This document shows positions 10,741 to 22,757 of a stretch of 64,000 nt of DNA, in pieces (position 1 is the first letter of the stretch; the number at the start of each line of letters is the position of its first letter). The position numbers and the translations under genes are program-made. The stretch is from an uncultured Oscillospiraceae bacterium (lineage in GTDB: Bacteria; Bacillota; Clostridia; Oscillospirales; Oscillospiraceae), in assembly GCA_934636865.1 (NCBI GenBank), contig CAKUBI010000001.1:124001-188000 (forward strand), written 5' to 3'. The notes beneath the pieces are model-generated. The model saw nothing but the letters and a program-made list of their open reading frames with translations, had not been told where the DNA came from and made no database searches.

Positions 10741-11853
10741 ATGTTTTCAACCATCGGCTACTACATCTGCGTTCCCTTCGCCTGGGTCCTGCGCACCTTT
10801 TATGAGCTGACCGGCTCCTACGGCTGGGCACTGGTGCTCTTCACGATCGTCGTGAAGCTCATCACGCTCCCCTTCCAGATGAAGTCGAAAAAGAGCATGA
10901 TGCGCATGAATCTCTTCCAGCCCAAGATCAAAGAGATCCAGACGAAATATGCCAACAATCCCCAGAGGATGAACGATGAGATCCAGCTGCTCTACGCCAA
11001 AGAGGGCGTGAACCCGATGAGCGGCTGTCTGTGGAGCTTCCTCCCCTTCCCCATCCTCATCGCGCTCTATTCCATCATCCGTCAGCCGCTCAGCCGCTTC
11101 ATGATGCTCTCGAGCGACGTGGTGACGGAGATCACCACCCTTGCCACCACCATCGGCTACAATGCCGAGACCGTGCGCAAGGGCTATGAGGAGATCGGCC
11201 TTGCCAAGTTCATTTCCGACAACTTTGCAAGCTTCTCCGGCAAGTTCGACGGCCTTATCAACATGGACTACAACTTCCTCGGCCTTGACCTCACGGTCAT
11301 GCCGTCGGACGTTTGGAAGGACTTTTTCACCGGCGGCTGGCCCGTGATCGGCGTTGTGCTGATCCCGTTCCTCTCCGGTCTTCTGAGCTTCCTGCAGTCC
11401 AAGGCGTCCATGGCGGGCAACGTTTCCGCCCAGGGCGATGACGCCGCCGCGCGTTCCAACCGCATGATGATGTGGATGATGCCGCTCATGTCCCTGTGGA
11501 TCGGCTTCACCCTGCCCGCCGCTCTCGGCGTTTACTGGATCGTCAACTCCATGCTTTACGCCATCCAGGAAAAGGTTCTGACCAGGTACTACAAGAACCA
11601 CATGGAGGAAGAGGTCAGCGAGAAGGAAAAGCAGAAGCGCGAGGACCGCATCCGCCGCATGGAGGCTGCCCGCGAGCAGCAGCGTAAGATCGCCGCCGAG
11701 GAAGCGGAGAAAAAGACGCTGAAGGAAAAGCGCGCGGAAAAGCAGGCGGCAAAGTCCACCAAGAAGAAAAACTCCACCAGCGAAAACGGCCGCATCGGCG
11801 ACCGTCCCTATGCCCGCGGCCGCTCCTACGACCCCGAGCACTACGGTGAATAA
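10741..11853 (+). CDS. yidC: Membrane protein insertase YidC/SpoIIIJ family
   Basis: A 370-residue YidC/Oxa1 insertase that places proteins in the cytoplasmic membrane alone or with Sec. There are five predicted membrane segments, a basic cytoplasmic hairpin after the first (FQMKSKKSMMRMNLFQPK), and a long charged C-terminal tail rich in Lys, Arg and Glu after about residue 285 that probably contacts the ribosome. It has no evident lipobox cysteine at the N-terminus, unlike Bacillus SpoIIIJ. GGAGGAAAC precedes the ATG. Confidence 0.96.
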   Translation: MFSTIGYYICVPFAWVLRTFYELTGSYGWALVLFTIVVKLITLPFQMKSKKSMMRMNLFQPKIKEIQTKYANNPQRMNDEIQLLYAKEGVNPMSGCLWSFLPFPILIALYSIIRQPLSRFMMLSSDVVTEITTLATTIGYNAETVRKGYEEIGLAKFISDNFASFSGKFDGLINMDYNFLGLDLTVMPSDVWKDFFTGGWPVIGVVLIPFLSGLLSFLQSKASMAGNVSAQGDDAAARSNRMMMWMMPLMSLWIGFTLPAALGVYWIVNSMLYAIQEKVLTRYYKNHMEEEVSEKEKQKREDRIRRMEAAREQQRKIAAEEAEKKTLKEKRAEKQAAKSTKKKNSTSENGRIGDRPYARGRSYDPEHYGE

Positions 11854-11875
11854 AAGAAATAAGGAGCTTGTCTGA

Positions 11876-12793
11876 ATGATCAAGTTTATTGACGTAACGG
11901 GCAAGACGGAGGACGAGGCGATCCAGAGCGCGCTCGCTCAGCTGGGGATGGACAGAGACGACGTCTCCGTCGAGATCCTCGAGCGTGCGAAGTCCGGATT
12001 CCTCGGCATCGGCAGCGCGCCCGCGCGCGTTCGCGTGAGCTATGACGACGGCAAGGCCGAGGAAGAGGCCAAGCCTGCCGAAAAACCTGCCGGACCCAAG
12101 CCCGAAAAGAAGCCCGAGCCCAGGCCTGCCGCCCCCCTGTACGCCCCCGAGGTGCTGCAGAAGAAGAGCGGCGCGTCCCGCGGCGAAAAGAGCGAGCGCC
12201 GCGAGCGTGAGGACCGCCGCGAGCGCGCCCCCCGCGCAGAGCGCAGCGAGCGCAATGAGCGCCCAGCGCGCGCGGAGCGTCCCGCCCCGCAGGCAAAGGC
12301 GCCCGTCGATCTCGGCGAGGAGTGCCATGACGAGAAGAGCGAGCAGATCCGCGCGTTCCTCAAGGGCCTGCTCGAGCACATGGATTCCAGCGCGGAGGTC
12401 AAGGTCTACGAGAGCGAGAAGGGCCGCTACAAGGTCTTTCTCGAGGGCGATAAGCTCGGCGCACTGATCGGCCGCCGCGGCGAAACGCTCGACGCCATCC
12501 AGCAGCTGACCAACTACAGCATCAACCGCGGCAGCGAGAAAAACCGCGCCCGCGTGCAGGTGGACGCCGAGAACTACCGCGAAAAGCGCGAGCAGAGCCT
12601 CGAGCGCCTTGCGGAAAAGGTCGCCGGCAAGGTCACCAAGTACCGCCGCAACGTCACCCTCGAGCCGATGAACGCCTACGAGCGCCACGTGATCCACACC
12701 GCGCTCCAGGATACGCCGGGCGTGACCACCTTCTCCATCGGCACCGAGCCGAACCGCCGCGTCGTCGTGTCCTACGACCGCACGAAGGTGTAA
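11876..12793 (+). CDS. jag: RNA-binding protein Jag/KhpB (Jag_N, KH and R3H domains)
   Basis: A 305-residue protein. The Jag_N domain spans roughly 1-55, with the signature GFLGIGSAPARV. A low-complexity, highly charged linker (about 60-145) is rich in Glu, Arg, Pro and Ala. The KH domain has GALIGRRGETLDAIQ, and the R3H domain near the end has MNAYERHVIHTAL. Homologues (KhpB/EloR) bind RNA and influence cell elongation and sporulation. It directly follows yidC, as in most Firmicutes. AAGGAG precedes the ATG and a strong terminator follows. Confidence 0.96.
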   Translation: MIKFIDVTGKTEDEAIQSALAQLGMDRDDVSVEILERAKSGFLGIGSAPARVRVSYDDGKAEEEAKPAEKPAGPKPEKKPEPRPAAPLYAPEVLQKKSGASRGEKSERREREDRRERAPRAERSERNERPARAERPAPQAKAPVDLGEECHDEKSEQIRAFLKGLLEHMDSSAEVKVYESEKGRYKVFLEGDKLGALIGRRGETLDAIQQLTNYSINRGSEKNRARVQVDAENYREKREQSLERLAEKVAGKVTKYRRNVTLEPMNAYERHVIHTALQDTPGVTTFSIGTEPNRRVVVSYDRTKV

Positions 12794-12816
12794 AAACCTC
12801 CCCCCGTTCAAAAGAA

Positions 12817-12850
12817 AAACTCCTCTCTTGCAGAAGAGAGGAGTTTTTTT
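12817..12850. terminator. Bidirectional intrinsic terminator between jag and the 80-residue ORF
   Basis: The stem AAAACTCCTCTCTT / AAGAGAGGAGTTTT has a GCAG loop and T-runs on both strands, between convergent genes. Confidence 0.95.
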
Positions 12851-12858
12851 GCGTTTTT

Positions 12859-13101
12859 TCAGTCCTTTTTGGCGTATCGGTCTTTCTGGCCCTTCAGCAC
12901 GCCGAAATGCCGGCATAGCGTGTACGCGAGCACGATCATCGCCGCGGTGTCAGTGAATGCGAGCGCCGCCTTTGCGTTTTCCGAGAGCGCGATCACCTGC
13001 ACGGCGAAAAGAACGGTGACGATCAGCCCGATAATGAACACAGCGCCGCTCAAAAGAAGGGCGAGCTTCGTCCCCCGGCTCATTTCGCGCTTTTCCTTCA
13101 T
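12859..13101 (-). CDS. Small two-helix membrane protein, unknown function
   Basis: An 80-residue protein with a basic N-terminus, two hydrophobic segments (about 12-35 and 45-62) and a charged C-terminus (KGQKDRYAKKD). I do not recognise it. Its ATG overlaps the exoA stop codon (ATGA), so it is cotranscribed and coupled to exoA. It ends just before a bidirectional terminator. Confidence 0.7.
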   Translation of the reverse strand: MKEKREMSRGTKLALLLSGAVFIIGLIVTVLFAVQVIALSENAKAALAFTDTAAMIVLAYTLCRHFGVLKGQKDRYAKKD

Positions 13102-13862
13102 GCCTTTTCCTCCCCCAGCTCAAGCAGCACCGGGCAGTGGTCGCTGCCGGTCACCTCGGGCAGGATGTCCGCGTTTTCGATGCGGCTTCTGAGCCGCTCG
13201 GAAACGATGAAGTAGTCGATCCTCCACCCCACGTTCCGCGCGCGCGACTGGGCGCGGTAGCTCCACCAGGAGTAGGCGTCGGTCCTGTCGGGATAGAGCG
13301 TGCGGAACGAATCGAGAAAGCCCGAGGATAAAAGCTGCGTCATCTTGCCGCGCTCCTCGTCCGTAAAGCCGGGATTGAAGTGGTTCGTTTTCGGGTTTTT
13401 GAGGTCGATCTCCTCGTGCGCCACGTTCAGATCGCCGCAGTAAACAACAGGCTTGATCGCGTCCAGCTCACAGAGGTAATCGCGCAGCGCGTCCTCCCAC
13501 TCCATGCGGTAGGCAAGGCGGCGCAGCTCGTCCTGCGAATTGGGCGTGTAGCAGCACACAAGGTAGAAGTCCTCGTATTCGCAGGTGATGACGCGCCCCT
13601 CATGGCGGTGGATATCCTCGCCGAAGTCGTAGGAGACGGAGAGCGGCTGGCGCTTGGTGAACACCGCCGTGCCGGAGTAGCCCTTCTTCTCCGCGCTGTT
13701 CCAGTAGATGTGGTAATGCGGCAGGTCCAGCGCGATCTGGTGAGGCTGGAGCTTCGTCTCCTGCAGGCAGATCACGTCCGCGTCGATGAATTTGACAAAA
13801 TCGAGAAAGCCCTTGCCGATGCACGCGCGCAGGCCGTTGACATTCCATGAGATCAGTTTCAT
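13098..13862 (-). CDS. exoA: Exodeoxyribonuclease III / AP endonuclease
   Basis: This 254-residue enzyme of the exonuclease III family cleaves DNA at abasic sites in base-excision repair. Active-site residues are visible: Asn8 (SWNVNG), Glu35 (LQETK), Asp143 and Asn145 (GDLNVAH), and the C-terminal GSDHCPV with the catalytic His. A plausible promoter lies upstream on the minus strand. It runs against the majority strand in this region. Confidence 0.97.
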   Translation of the reverse strand: MKLISWNVNGLRACIGKGFLDFVKFIDADVICLQETKLQPHQIALDLPHYHIYWNSAEKKGYSGTAVFTKRQPLSVSYDFGEDIHRHEGRVITCEYEDFYLVCCYTPNSQDELRRLAYRMEWEDALRDYLCELDAIKPVVYCGDLNVAHEEIDLKNPKTNHFNPGFTDEERGKMTQLLSSGFLDSFRTLYPDRTDAYSWWSYRAQSRARNVGWRIDYFIVSERLRSRIENADILPEVTGSDHCPVLLELGEEKA

Positions 13863-13897
13863 TGGGGAACATTCCTCCGAATCGTTGATGTGGGACC

Positions 13898-13926
13898 ATT
13901 GTACTATCCGCCGGGTAGAAAAGCAA
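13898..13926 (-). promoter_or_regulatory. Predicted promoter of exoA
   Basis: On the minus strand TTGCTT and TACAAT are separated by 17 bp, about 40 bp upstream of exoA. Confidence 0.55.
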
Positions 13927-13962
13927 TAAAAATCCCTGTGGAAAGAAAACGATAAAAAACAC

Positions 13963-13991
13963 TTGTACGATTTTTCGCTCCGTGATAAAAT
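13963..13991 (+). promoter_or_regulatory. Predicted promoter of radC-uvrB
   Basis: TTGTAC and TAAAAT are separated by 17 bp, 73 bp upstream of radC. Confidence 0.6.
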
Positions 13992-14063
13992 ACGATATTA
14001 AGACAAAAATAGGAGAAGACCACCGCGTTTTGCGGCAAAACACCCCGGAAAGGAGAGCACAGC

Positions 14064-14754
14064 ATGCCGGTACACGAAGGCCACCGCTCGCGCAAAAAGG
14101 AACAGTTCCGCGCCTACGGGCTCGATGCGTTCGCCGACCATGAGGTGCTCGAGCTTCTTCTCTATTACGCCGTTCCGCGGCAGGATACGAACCCCATCGC
14201 CCACCGCCTGATGGAAAAGTTCGGCTCGCTCGAGGGCGTTTTTTCCGCCGACCGCGCAGCGCTCGAGGAGGTCGAAGGCATCGGCGGGAACGCCTCGACG
14301 CTCCTCTCGCTCATGCTTCCGCTGATGCGCCGCATCCGCGCGTCCTCCGGCGCGAACGAGACCATTCTGAGCGACGCCGAACAGGCAGGCGCGTACTTTT
14401 TAGACCTCTTTTTCGGCCAGCGGGAGGAAAAGCTCTACGAAGCGTGCCTGGACGCGAAGGGCCGGCTGCTCACCTGCCGCCTGGTCGCCGAGGGCGACAG
14501 CGAGAGCGTTTCGCTCAACATGCGCAAAATTGTGGAAAACGCGCTCAAGTGCGGCGCAAGCAGCGTGCTGCTCGCTCACAACCACCCCAGCGGCGTGGCG
14601 CTCCCCTCTCCCGCGGACAACGCGGCGACGCTTTCGGTCTTCGACGCGCTGCGCACCGTGGGCGTCGAGCTGGCCGACCACATCATCGTCGCGGACGACG
14701 ACTTCGTCTCGCTGCGGCAAAACGGACTTCTGCCCGAAAGAAAGGGAAACGGAT

Positions 14755-14765
<11 letters not shown>
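14064..14765 (+). CDS. radC: RadC/YeeS family JAMM-motif protein
   Basis: A 233-residue RadC (UPF0758) protein with an N-terminal helix-hairpin-helix region around 55-80 (GIGGNAS) and a C-terminal MPN/JAMM metalloprotein domain. The metal motif is HNHPSG at 172-177 with Asp185 (SPAD). Despite the name, no DNA repair activity is firmly established. Its last 11 bp overlap the start of uvrB, so the two are coupled. Confidence 0.93.
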
Positions 14766-16725
<1,960 letters not shown>

Positions 16726-16761
16726 AACCTGTGGAAAACGCTTCCACACAGGAGGTTCCCA

Positions 16762-17250
16762 ATGGCAAAAAGCAAGGAAGAAAAAACCAACGTCATGCGC
16801 GTGCTCGAGCAGAAAAAGATCGCCTACAGCGCGCACAGCTATCCCCATGAGGAGGGCGTGGCCGTGGACGGCGTCACAGTGGCAAGGTCCATGGGCTTTG
16901 ACCCCGCGATCGTTTTTAAAACGCTCGTCGCGCGCGGCGCGAGCGGGCAGCATTACGTCTTCGATGTGCCGGTCGCGGAAAATCTCGACCTCAAAAAGGC
17001 CGCAAAGGCCGTGGGCGAAAAGTCAGTCGAAATGATCCACCAGAAAGAGCTTCTGCCGCTCACGGGCTATATCCACGGCGGCTGCTCGCCCGTGGGGATG
17101 AAGAAGCTTTTCCCCACGGTGTTCGACGCGACGGCGGAGGGCTTGCCGAAAATGATCGTCTCCGCCGGGAAGATCGGCTTTCAGGTCGAGCTTGCCCCCG
17201 GCGATCTCGCCGCGCTCGTGCGCGCAAAATTTGCGGATATCACCGTTTGA
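16762..17250 (+). CDS. ybaK: Aminoacyl-tRNA deacylase, YbaK/EbsC family
   Basis: A 162-residue YbaK-fold editing protein. Family members hydrolyse mischarged Cys-tRNA(Pro) in trans. The catalytic lysine region reads AIVFKTLV near 49-56, and the conserved GGCSPVGMKK stretch is at about 105-114. AGGAGG precedes the ATG. It sits between uvrB and uvrA with no functional link apparent. Substrate specificity is inferred from the family. Confidence 0.93.
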   Translation: MAKSKEEKTNVMRVLEQKKIAYSAHSYPHEEGVAVDGVTVARSMGFDPAIVFKTLVARGASGQHYVFDVPVAENLDLKKAAKAVGEKSVEMIHQKELLPLTGYIHGGCSPVGMKKLFPTVFDATAEGLPKMIVSAGKIGFQVELAPGDLAALVRAKFADITV

Positions 17251-17323
17251 CGGTTGACATAAAAAATTCAGAAGAGTACGCTCATACTGCGATCGCAAAT
17301 TGAGCAACAGGAGTTATCAGTTC

Positions 17324-20146
17324 ATGCCAAGTAAGATTTTTGTCAAGGGCGCAAGAGAAAATAACCTCAAGAACATCGACGTCGAGATCCCCCGCGACGC
17401 GCTGACCGTCATCACGGGCCTGTCCGGCAGCGGCAAATCCTCGCTCGCGTTCGACACCATCTATGCCGAGGGCCAGCGCCGCTATGTGGAGAGCTTATCG
17501 TCCTACGCGCGCATGTTTCTCGGGCAGAAGGAAAAGCCTGACGTCGATTATATCGAGGGCCTTTCCCCCGCCATTTCCATCGACCAGAAGACCACCTCGC
17601 AGAATCCCCGCTCCACCGTCGGCACGGTGACGGAGATCTACGACTATCTGCGCCTGCTCTGGGCGCGCGTCGGCACGCCGCACTGCCCCAGCTGCGGAAA
17701 GGAGATCCGCCAGCAGTCCATCGACCAGATCATCGATCAGCTCATGGCGCTGGGCGAGGGCACGCGCGTGCAGATCATGGCGCCGGTCATCCGCGGCAAG
17801 AAGGGCGAGCACGTCAAAATTTTCGAAGACGCGCGCAAGTCCGGCTATGTCCGCGTCCGCGCCGACGGGAACATGTACGACCTCTCGGAGGAGATCTCCC
17901 TCGAGAAGAACAAAAAGCACAATATCGAGGTCGTGGTGGACCGTCTCATCCTCCGGCCCGATGTGGTCCATCGCCTGACCGACTCGTGCGAGACCGCCGC
18001 GGCGCTCTCGGGCGGGATCATCCTCGCGAACATTCTGCCCGACGACCGCGATATCCTCTTTTCGCAGAACTACGCCTGCGAGGACTGCGGCGTTTCCATC
18101 GAGGAGCTGACGCCGCGCATGTTCTCGTTCAACAATCCCTTCGGCGCGTGCCCGGCCTGCACGGGCCTGGGCACACAGCTCAAGGTCGATCCCGACCTTG
18201 TGATCCCCAATAAGAGCGTGTCGCTGCTCGACGGCGCGATCTGCGCCTCGGGCTGGAACAATGTGCGCGGCGACGGCATTTCGCGCATGTATTTTGACGC
18301 GCTGTCGAAAAAGTACCATTTCTCGCTCCGCGACCCGGTGGAAAAGCTCTCCAAGGAGGTCATGGACGTCATCCTCTACGGCACGAAAGGCGAAAAGCTC
18401 GAGCTGCAGTACGACCAGCCGCGCGGCAAGGGCACGCTCTATCAGGCCTTCGAGGGCATCATCCCCAACCTGGAGCGCCGCTATAAGGAAACGCAGAGCG
18501 ACGGCGTGCGCGAGGAATTGGAGGGCTGCATGAGCGAGTGCCCCTGCCCCGTCTGCGGCGGCAAGCGGCTGCGCCGCGAATCCCTCGCCGTCACGGTCGG
18601 GGGCTTGAGCATCAGCGACTACTGCGAAAAATCCGTCGTGGACGCGCTCGACTTTGTGGACAAGCTCACGCTGAGCGAGCAGCAGCTGCGCATCGGCGAG
18701 CGCATTCTCAAGGAAATCAAAAACCGCCTGGGCTTTCTGCGCTCGGTGGGTTTGGAATACCTGACGCTTTCGCGCGCGAGCGCGACGCTCTCGGGCGGCG
18801 AAGCCCAGCGCATCCGCCTTGCTACCCAGATCGGCTCGAGCCTGATGGGCGTTCTCTATATTCTCGACGAGCCGTCCATCGGCCTGCACCAGCGCGACAA
18901 CGACAAGCTGCTCGCCACCTTGAAGCGTCTGCGCGACCTCGGCAACACGCTCATCGTCGTCGAGCACGACGAGGACACCATGCGCGCGGCGGATTACCTC
19001 ATCGACATCGGCCCCGGCGCGGGCGCGCACGGCGGGCAGGTCGTGGCGGCGGGCACGCCGCAGGAGGTCATGGAAAATCCCGATTCCCTGACCGGCCAGT
19101 ATCTGAGCGGCAAAAAGAAGATCGAGGTGCCGAAGACGCGCCGCACGGGAAACGGCAATTTCCTCACCGTGCGCGGCGCACAGGAAAATAACCTCAAAAA
19201 TATCGACGTGTCCGTCCCGCTCGGCACCTTCACCTGCGTTACGGGCGTGTCCGGCAGCGGCAAATCGTCGCTCGTCAACGAGATCATCTATAAAAAGCTC
19301 GGCGCGGACTTGAACCGCATGAAGGTCCGCCCCGGAAGGTGCCGCTTAGTCGAGGGCGAGGAGTTCCTCGACAAGGTCATCTGCATCGACCAGAGCCCCA
19401 TCGGCCGCACGCCGCGCTCCAACCCCGCGACGTATACAAATCTCTTCAACGACATCCGCGACCTCTTCGCTTCCACGCCGGACGCGAAGGCGCGCGGATA
19501 TGGCGCCGGCCGCTTCAGCTTCAACGTGCGCGGCGGCCGCTGCGAGGCCTGCTCGGGCGACGGCCAGCTCAAGATCGAGATGCACTTCCTGCCCGATATC
19601 TATGTCCCCTGCGAGGTCTGCAAGGGCAAGCGCTACAACCGCGAAACGCTCGAGGTCCACTACAAGGGAAAGAGCATCGCGGACGTGCTCGAAATGACTG
19701 TGGAGGAAGCGCTCGAATTCTTCCGCGACCTTCCGAAGCTCGAAGCAAAGCTCCGCACGCTCAGCGAGGTCGGCCTCGGCTATATCCGCCTTGGCCAGTC
19801 GTCCACAACGCTCTCCGGCGGTGAGGCCCAGCGCGTCAAGCTCGCGACCGAGCTCTCCAAGCGCTCCACGGGGCGCACGATCTATATCCTCGACGAGCCG
19901 ACGACGGGCCTGCACTCCGACGATGTGAAAAAGCTTCTCGAGGTGCTGCAAAGGCTTGTGGACGCGGGCAACACCGTGCTCGTCATCGAGCACAACCTGG
20001 ACGTCATCAAGTGCGCGGACTATCTTCTTGACCTCGGTCCAGAGGGCGGCAGCGGCGGCGGCACGCTCGTCACCTGCGGCACGCCCGAGCAGGTCGCCGC
20101 GTGTGAAAGGTCCTACACGGGGCAGTATCTCAAAAAAATGCTGTAA
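17324..20146 (+). CDS. uvrA: UvrABC excinuclease subunit A
   Basis: UvrA is the damage-sensing ABC ATPase of nucleotide excision repair; 940 residues. The ATG at 17324 ([19 protein letters not shown]) has AGGAG 10 nt upstream. A TTG eight codons earlier lacks a ribosome site. There are two ABC modules: Walker A at 32-39 (GLSGSGKS) and again in the C-half (GVSGSGKSS), with LSGGEAQR signatures in both. Zinc-finger cysteine pairs appear as CPSCG, CEDCG/CPAC, CPCPVC and CEAC/CEVC. Confidence 0.98.
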   Translation: MPSKIFVKGARENNLKNIDVEIPRDALTVITGLSGSGKSSLAFDTIYAEGQRRYVESLSSYARMFLGQKEKPDVDYIEGLSPAISIDQKTTSQNPRSTVGTVTEIYDYLRLLWARVGTPHCPSCGKEIRQQSIDQIIDQLMALGEGTRVQIMAPVIRGKKGEHVKIFEDARKSGYVRVRADGNMYDLSEEISLEKNKKHNIEVVVDRLILRPDVVHRLTDSCETAAALSGGIILANILPDDRDILFSQNYACEDCGVSIEELTPRMFSFNNPFGACPACTGLGTQLKVDPDLVIPNKSVSLLDGAICASGWNNVRGDGISRMYFDALSKKYHFSLRDPVEKLSKEVMDVILYGTKGEKLELQYDQPRGKGTLYQAFEGIIPNLERRYKETQSDGVREELEGCMSECPCPVCGGKRLRRESLAVTVGGLSISDYCEKSVVDALDFVDKLTLSEQQLRIGERILKEIKNRLGFLRSVGLEYLTLSRASATLSGGEAQRIRLATQIGSSLMGVLYILDEPSIGLHQRDNDKLLATLKRLRDLGNTLIVVEHDEDTMRAADYLIDIGPGAGAHGGQVVAAGTPQEVMENPDSLTGQYLSGKKKIEVPKTRRTGNGNFLTVRGAQENNLKNIDVSVPLGTFTCVTGVSGSGKSSLVNEIIYKKLGADLNRMKVRPGRCRLVEGEEFLDKVICIDQSPIGRTPRSNPATYTNLFNDIRDLFASTPDAKARGYGAGRFSFNVRGGRCEACSGDGQLKIEMHFLPDIYVPCEVCKGKRYNRETLEVHYKGKSIADVLEMTVEEALEFFRDLPKLEAKLRTLSEVGLGYIRLGQSSTTLSGGEAQRVKLATELSKRSTGRTIYILDEPTTGLHSDDVKKLLEVLQRLVDAGNTVLVIEHNLDVIKCADYLLDLGPEGGSGGGTLVTCGTPEQVAACERSYTGQYLKKML

Positions 20147-20197
20147 GGCCCCGCACCCCTCGCCCGTCCGCACCGTAGAATGGCGCGAGGTGATGGT

Positions 20198-20596
20198 ATG
20201 CGGCTTTTACAGGACGGCGTTGTGGCGGCGCTCGCCGCCATCGGATTGACGGCGGTGATCTTTCTGCTGGTCTCCGCCGTCGTGCATCCGCGGCGGCGCG
20301 GAACGATCCCCGCCGCGGCCCTCGTCCCCGCGTGCGGGACGGAGGAAAAACTGGAATATACGGTGCGCGCGCTTGAAAGGTCGCGCTATGAAGAGGGCGG
20401 CTTCGCGCGCATCATCATTGTGGACTGCGGGCTGTCCGATGAGTCGCGCCGCGTCGCGGAGCTTTTGTGCCGCGAGGCGCACGGCGTGCTGCTCGCCCGC
20501 CCGGAGGAACTGCCGGAGCTTTTGACAGAGGAGAACCGCTATGGGAGAAGAGACGACCATCATGGGCACGGTCCTGTCCGTCGTTTTCCAGAATGA
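20198..20596 (+). CDS. Small membrane-anchored protein of unknown function
   Basis: About 132 residues. The ATG at 20198 is preferred over one six codons earlier because AGGTGA lies 6 nt upstream. One membrane segment (about 6-30) is followed by basic HPRRR and a cytoplasmic domain with a short alpha/beta look (FARIIIVDCGLSDESRRVAEL). The latter vaguely recalls the start of a glycosyltransferase fold but is far too short. The 3' end overlaps recD2 by 56 bp, so the two are probably cotranscribed. Function unknown. Confidence 0.6.
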   Translation: MRLLQDGVVAALAAIGLTAVIFLLVSAVVHPRRRGTIPAAALVPACGTEEKLEYTVRALERSRYEEGGFARIIIVDCGLSDESRRVAELLCREAHGVLLARPEELPELLTEENRYGRRDDHHGHGPVRRFPE

Positions 20597-22757
20597 GGAA
20601 AACGGCTATGCCGTGCTGCGACTTGTGACGGATGACGGCGAGCTCATAACGCTCGTGGGCTGCATCCCCTGCGCCGCGCCCGGCGAGAGCCTGACGGCCA
20701 CGGGCGCATTTTCCTCCCACCCGCAGTACGGCGAGCAGTTTACCGCAAGCGAAGTCGAGCGCTATCTCCCCTCGGACGAGACGGATATCTTAAACTACCT
20801 CGCCTCCGGCGTGGTGCGCGGCATCGGCCCCGCCACGGCGGAAAAGCTCGTCGCGCGCTTTGGCGCCGAGACGCTCACGGTGCTTGAATCCCAGCCTGAA
20901 CGGCTCACCGCCATCAAGGGCATGACGGACCGGCGCGCGCAGGAGATATCGACCGCCTTCAACGAGCAGATGGGCCTTCGCCGCGTGATGGAATTTCTCG
21001 CCCATTACGATCTGCCCGCGGGGCTGAGCGTGCCGCTCTACCGGCGCTTCGGCGCGAACGCCATGGCCGCGCTCGAGCGCAACCCGTACTTACTTTCCGA
21101 CAGCGCGTTCGGCGTGGATTTTTCCGTCTGCGACGAGATCGCGCTCTCCATGGGCTTCGGCGGCGACGCGTCGCTTCGAACGGAAGCGGGGCTTATCTTC
21201 GAGCTTTCCCACAACCGCGACGCGGGCGGGCATGTGTTCCTCCCGCGCGAAAAGCTTCTCGCCGCGACCGTCCAGCTTTTAGACTGCGGCGCCGACGCGG
21301 CGGAGAAGAGCCTTGACGATCTCATCGCGCTGCACCGCGTCGTGCAGGAGGGCGTCGCGAACGTGACGGCCTGCTATTTAAGGCAGTCGTGGGAGGATGA
21401 GACCTATGTCGCCGCGCGCATCGAAGCGATGCTCGCGGACAGGCCCGACGCGCTGCGCGGCGTGGAGCGCGTCATCTCCGAGATCGAGCGCGAGCAGGGC
21501 GTGCAGTACGCGCCGCTCCAGCGGCAGGCCGTGGAGCTTGCGGCGAAGGAGGAGCTGCTGCTGCTCACCGGCGGCCCCGGCACGGGCAAAACGACCAGCG
21601 TGCGCGCCATCGTCGCGCTCTTTGAGCGCATGGGCCTGAACGTCATGCTCGCCGCGCCCACGGGCCGCGCGGCCAAGCGCATGGGCGAGCTCTGCTCACG
21701 CGACGCGCAGACCATCCACCGCATGCTCGGCATGACCTGGAACGACCAGACCGGCGAGGTGACCTTCACCAAGGGCGAGAAGGAGCCGCTTGAGGCCGAC
21801 GCGCTCGTGGTGGACGAAACGTCCATGGTCGATCTTGCCCTCATGCGCGCGCTGCTTGCAGCGCTGCGGCCCGGCTGCCGCCTCGTCCTCGTCGGCGATC
21901 CCGACCAGCTGCCGAGCGTCGGCGCTGGCAACGTGTTTTCCGACCTTATCCGCAGCGGGCGCATCGCGGCTGTCGCCCTGCGGGATATCTTCCGCCAGGC
22001 CGGGCAGTCGATGATCGTGCGCAACGCGCACCTTGTCAACACCGGCATGCCGCCGCAGCTTAAAAACGCCGCGGCGAGCGACTTTTTCTTCATGCCCCGG
22101 CGCGACAGCGTCCGCCTCGTCGAAACGGTGGTCGAGCTGTGCAAGACCCGCCTTCCCGACAAGATGGGCATCCCCGCGGACGAATTGCAGGTCCTCACCC
22201 CCACGCGCCGCGGCGACGCGGGCACGCGATCCTTGAACTTTGCTCTGCAAGCTGCGCTCAACCCGCCAAGGCCCGACAAAAAGGAGCGCCGCTTCGGCGA
22301 GCTTACCTTCCGCGAGGGCGACCGCGTCATGCAGACGAGAAACGACTACGACGTGGTCTGGCAGAAGGCGGACGGCACCGCCGGGACGGGCATTTTCAAC
22401 GGCGACGTGGGCCGCATCGCGAAGATCGACCCGAGCGGCGAGCTGCTTGAGATCGTCTTTGACGACCGCACCGCGGCCTATACCGCCGACATGCTCGCGG
22501 AGCTCGACATGGCCTACGCCATGACCGTACATAAGGCGCAGGGCAGCGAATACCGCGGCGTGGTGTTTGTGGGCGCGCCTTGCGCGCCGTCGCTGATGGT
22601 GCGCGGCGTGCTGTATACCGCCATCACACGCGCCCGCGAGCTGCTCGTCATCGTGGGCGACGATTCCGCCGTCAATAAGATGGCGGAGAACGACCGCCGC
22701 AGCCGGCGCTATAGCGGCCTTAAATGGCGGCTGCGGAAGGGCGGCGGTCAGGCATGA
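20541..22757 (+). CDS. recD2: ATP-dependent DNA helicase RecD2
   Basis: A 738-residue SF1B helicase of the RecD2/YrrC family, which translocates 5'-3' without RecBC and is linked to replication-fork and mismatch-repair functions. It has an N-terminal OB-like region, then helix-hairpin-helix repeats (GIGPATAEKLVARFG), Walker A LTGGPGTGKTT, DETSMVD (Walker B), GDPDQLPSVGAG, and a C-terminal UvrD_C_2 motif (AMTVHKAQGSEYRGV). GAGGAG precedes the ATG. The stop overlaps comF by 4 bp. Confidence 0.96.
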   Translation: MGEETTIMGTVLSVVFQNEENGYAVLRLVTDDGELITLVGCIPCAAPGESLTATGAFSSHPQYGEQFTASEVERYLPSDETDILNYLASGVVRGIGPATAEKLVARFGAETLTVLESQPERLTAIKGMTDRRAQEISTAFNEQMGLRRVMEFLAHYDLPAGLSVPLYRRFGANAMAALERNPYLLSDSAFGVDFSVCDEIALSMGFGGDASLRTEAGLIFELSHNRDAGGHVFLPREKLLAATVQLLDCGADAAEKSLDDLIALHRVVQEGVANVTACYLRQSWEDETYVAARIEAMLADRPDALRGVERVISEIEREQGVQYAPLQRQAVELAAKEELLLLTGGPGTGKTTSVRAIVALFERMGLNVMLAAPTGRAAKRMGELCSRDAQTIHRMLGMTWNDQTGEVTFTKGEKEPLEADALVVDETSMVDLALMRALLAALRPGCRLVLVGDPDQLPSVGAGNVFSDLIRSGRIAAVALRDIFRQAGQSMIVRNAHLVNTGMPPQLKNAAASDFFFMPRRDSVRLVETVVELCKTRLPDKMGIPADELQVLTPTRRGDAGTRSLNFALQAALNPPRPDKKERRFGELTFREGDRVMQTRNDYDVVWQKADGTAGTGIFNGDVGRIAKIDPSGELLEIVFDDRTAAYTADMLAELDMAYAMTVHKAQGSEYRGVVFVGAPCAPSLMVRGVLYTAITRARELLVIVGDDSAVNKMAENDRRSRRYSGLKWRLRKGGGQA

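Noticed and set aside
17300..17323. TTG start for uvrA eight codons upstream
   Set aside because: The ribosome site lies between this TTG and the ATG at 17324, and family members start at the ATG.
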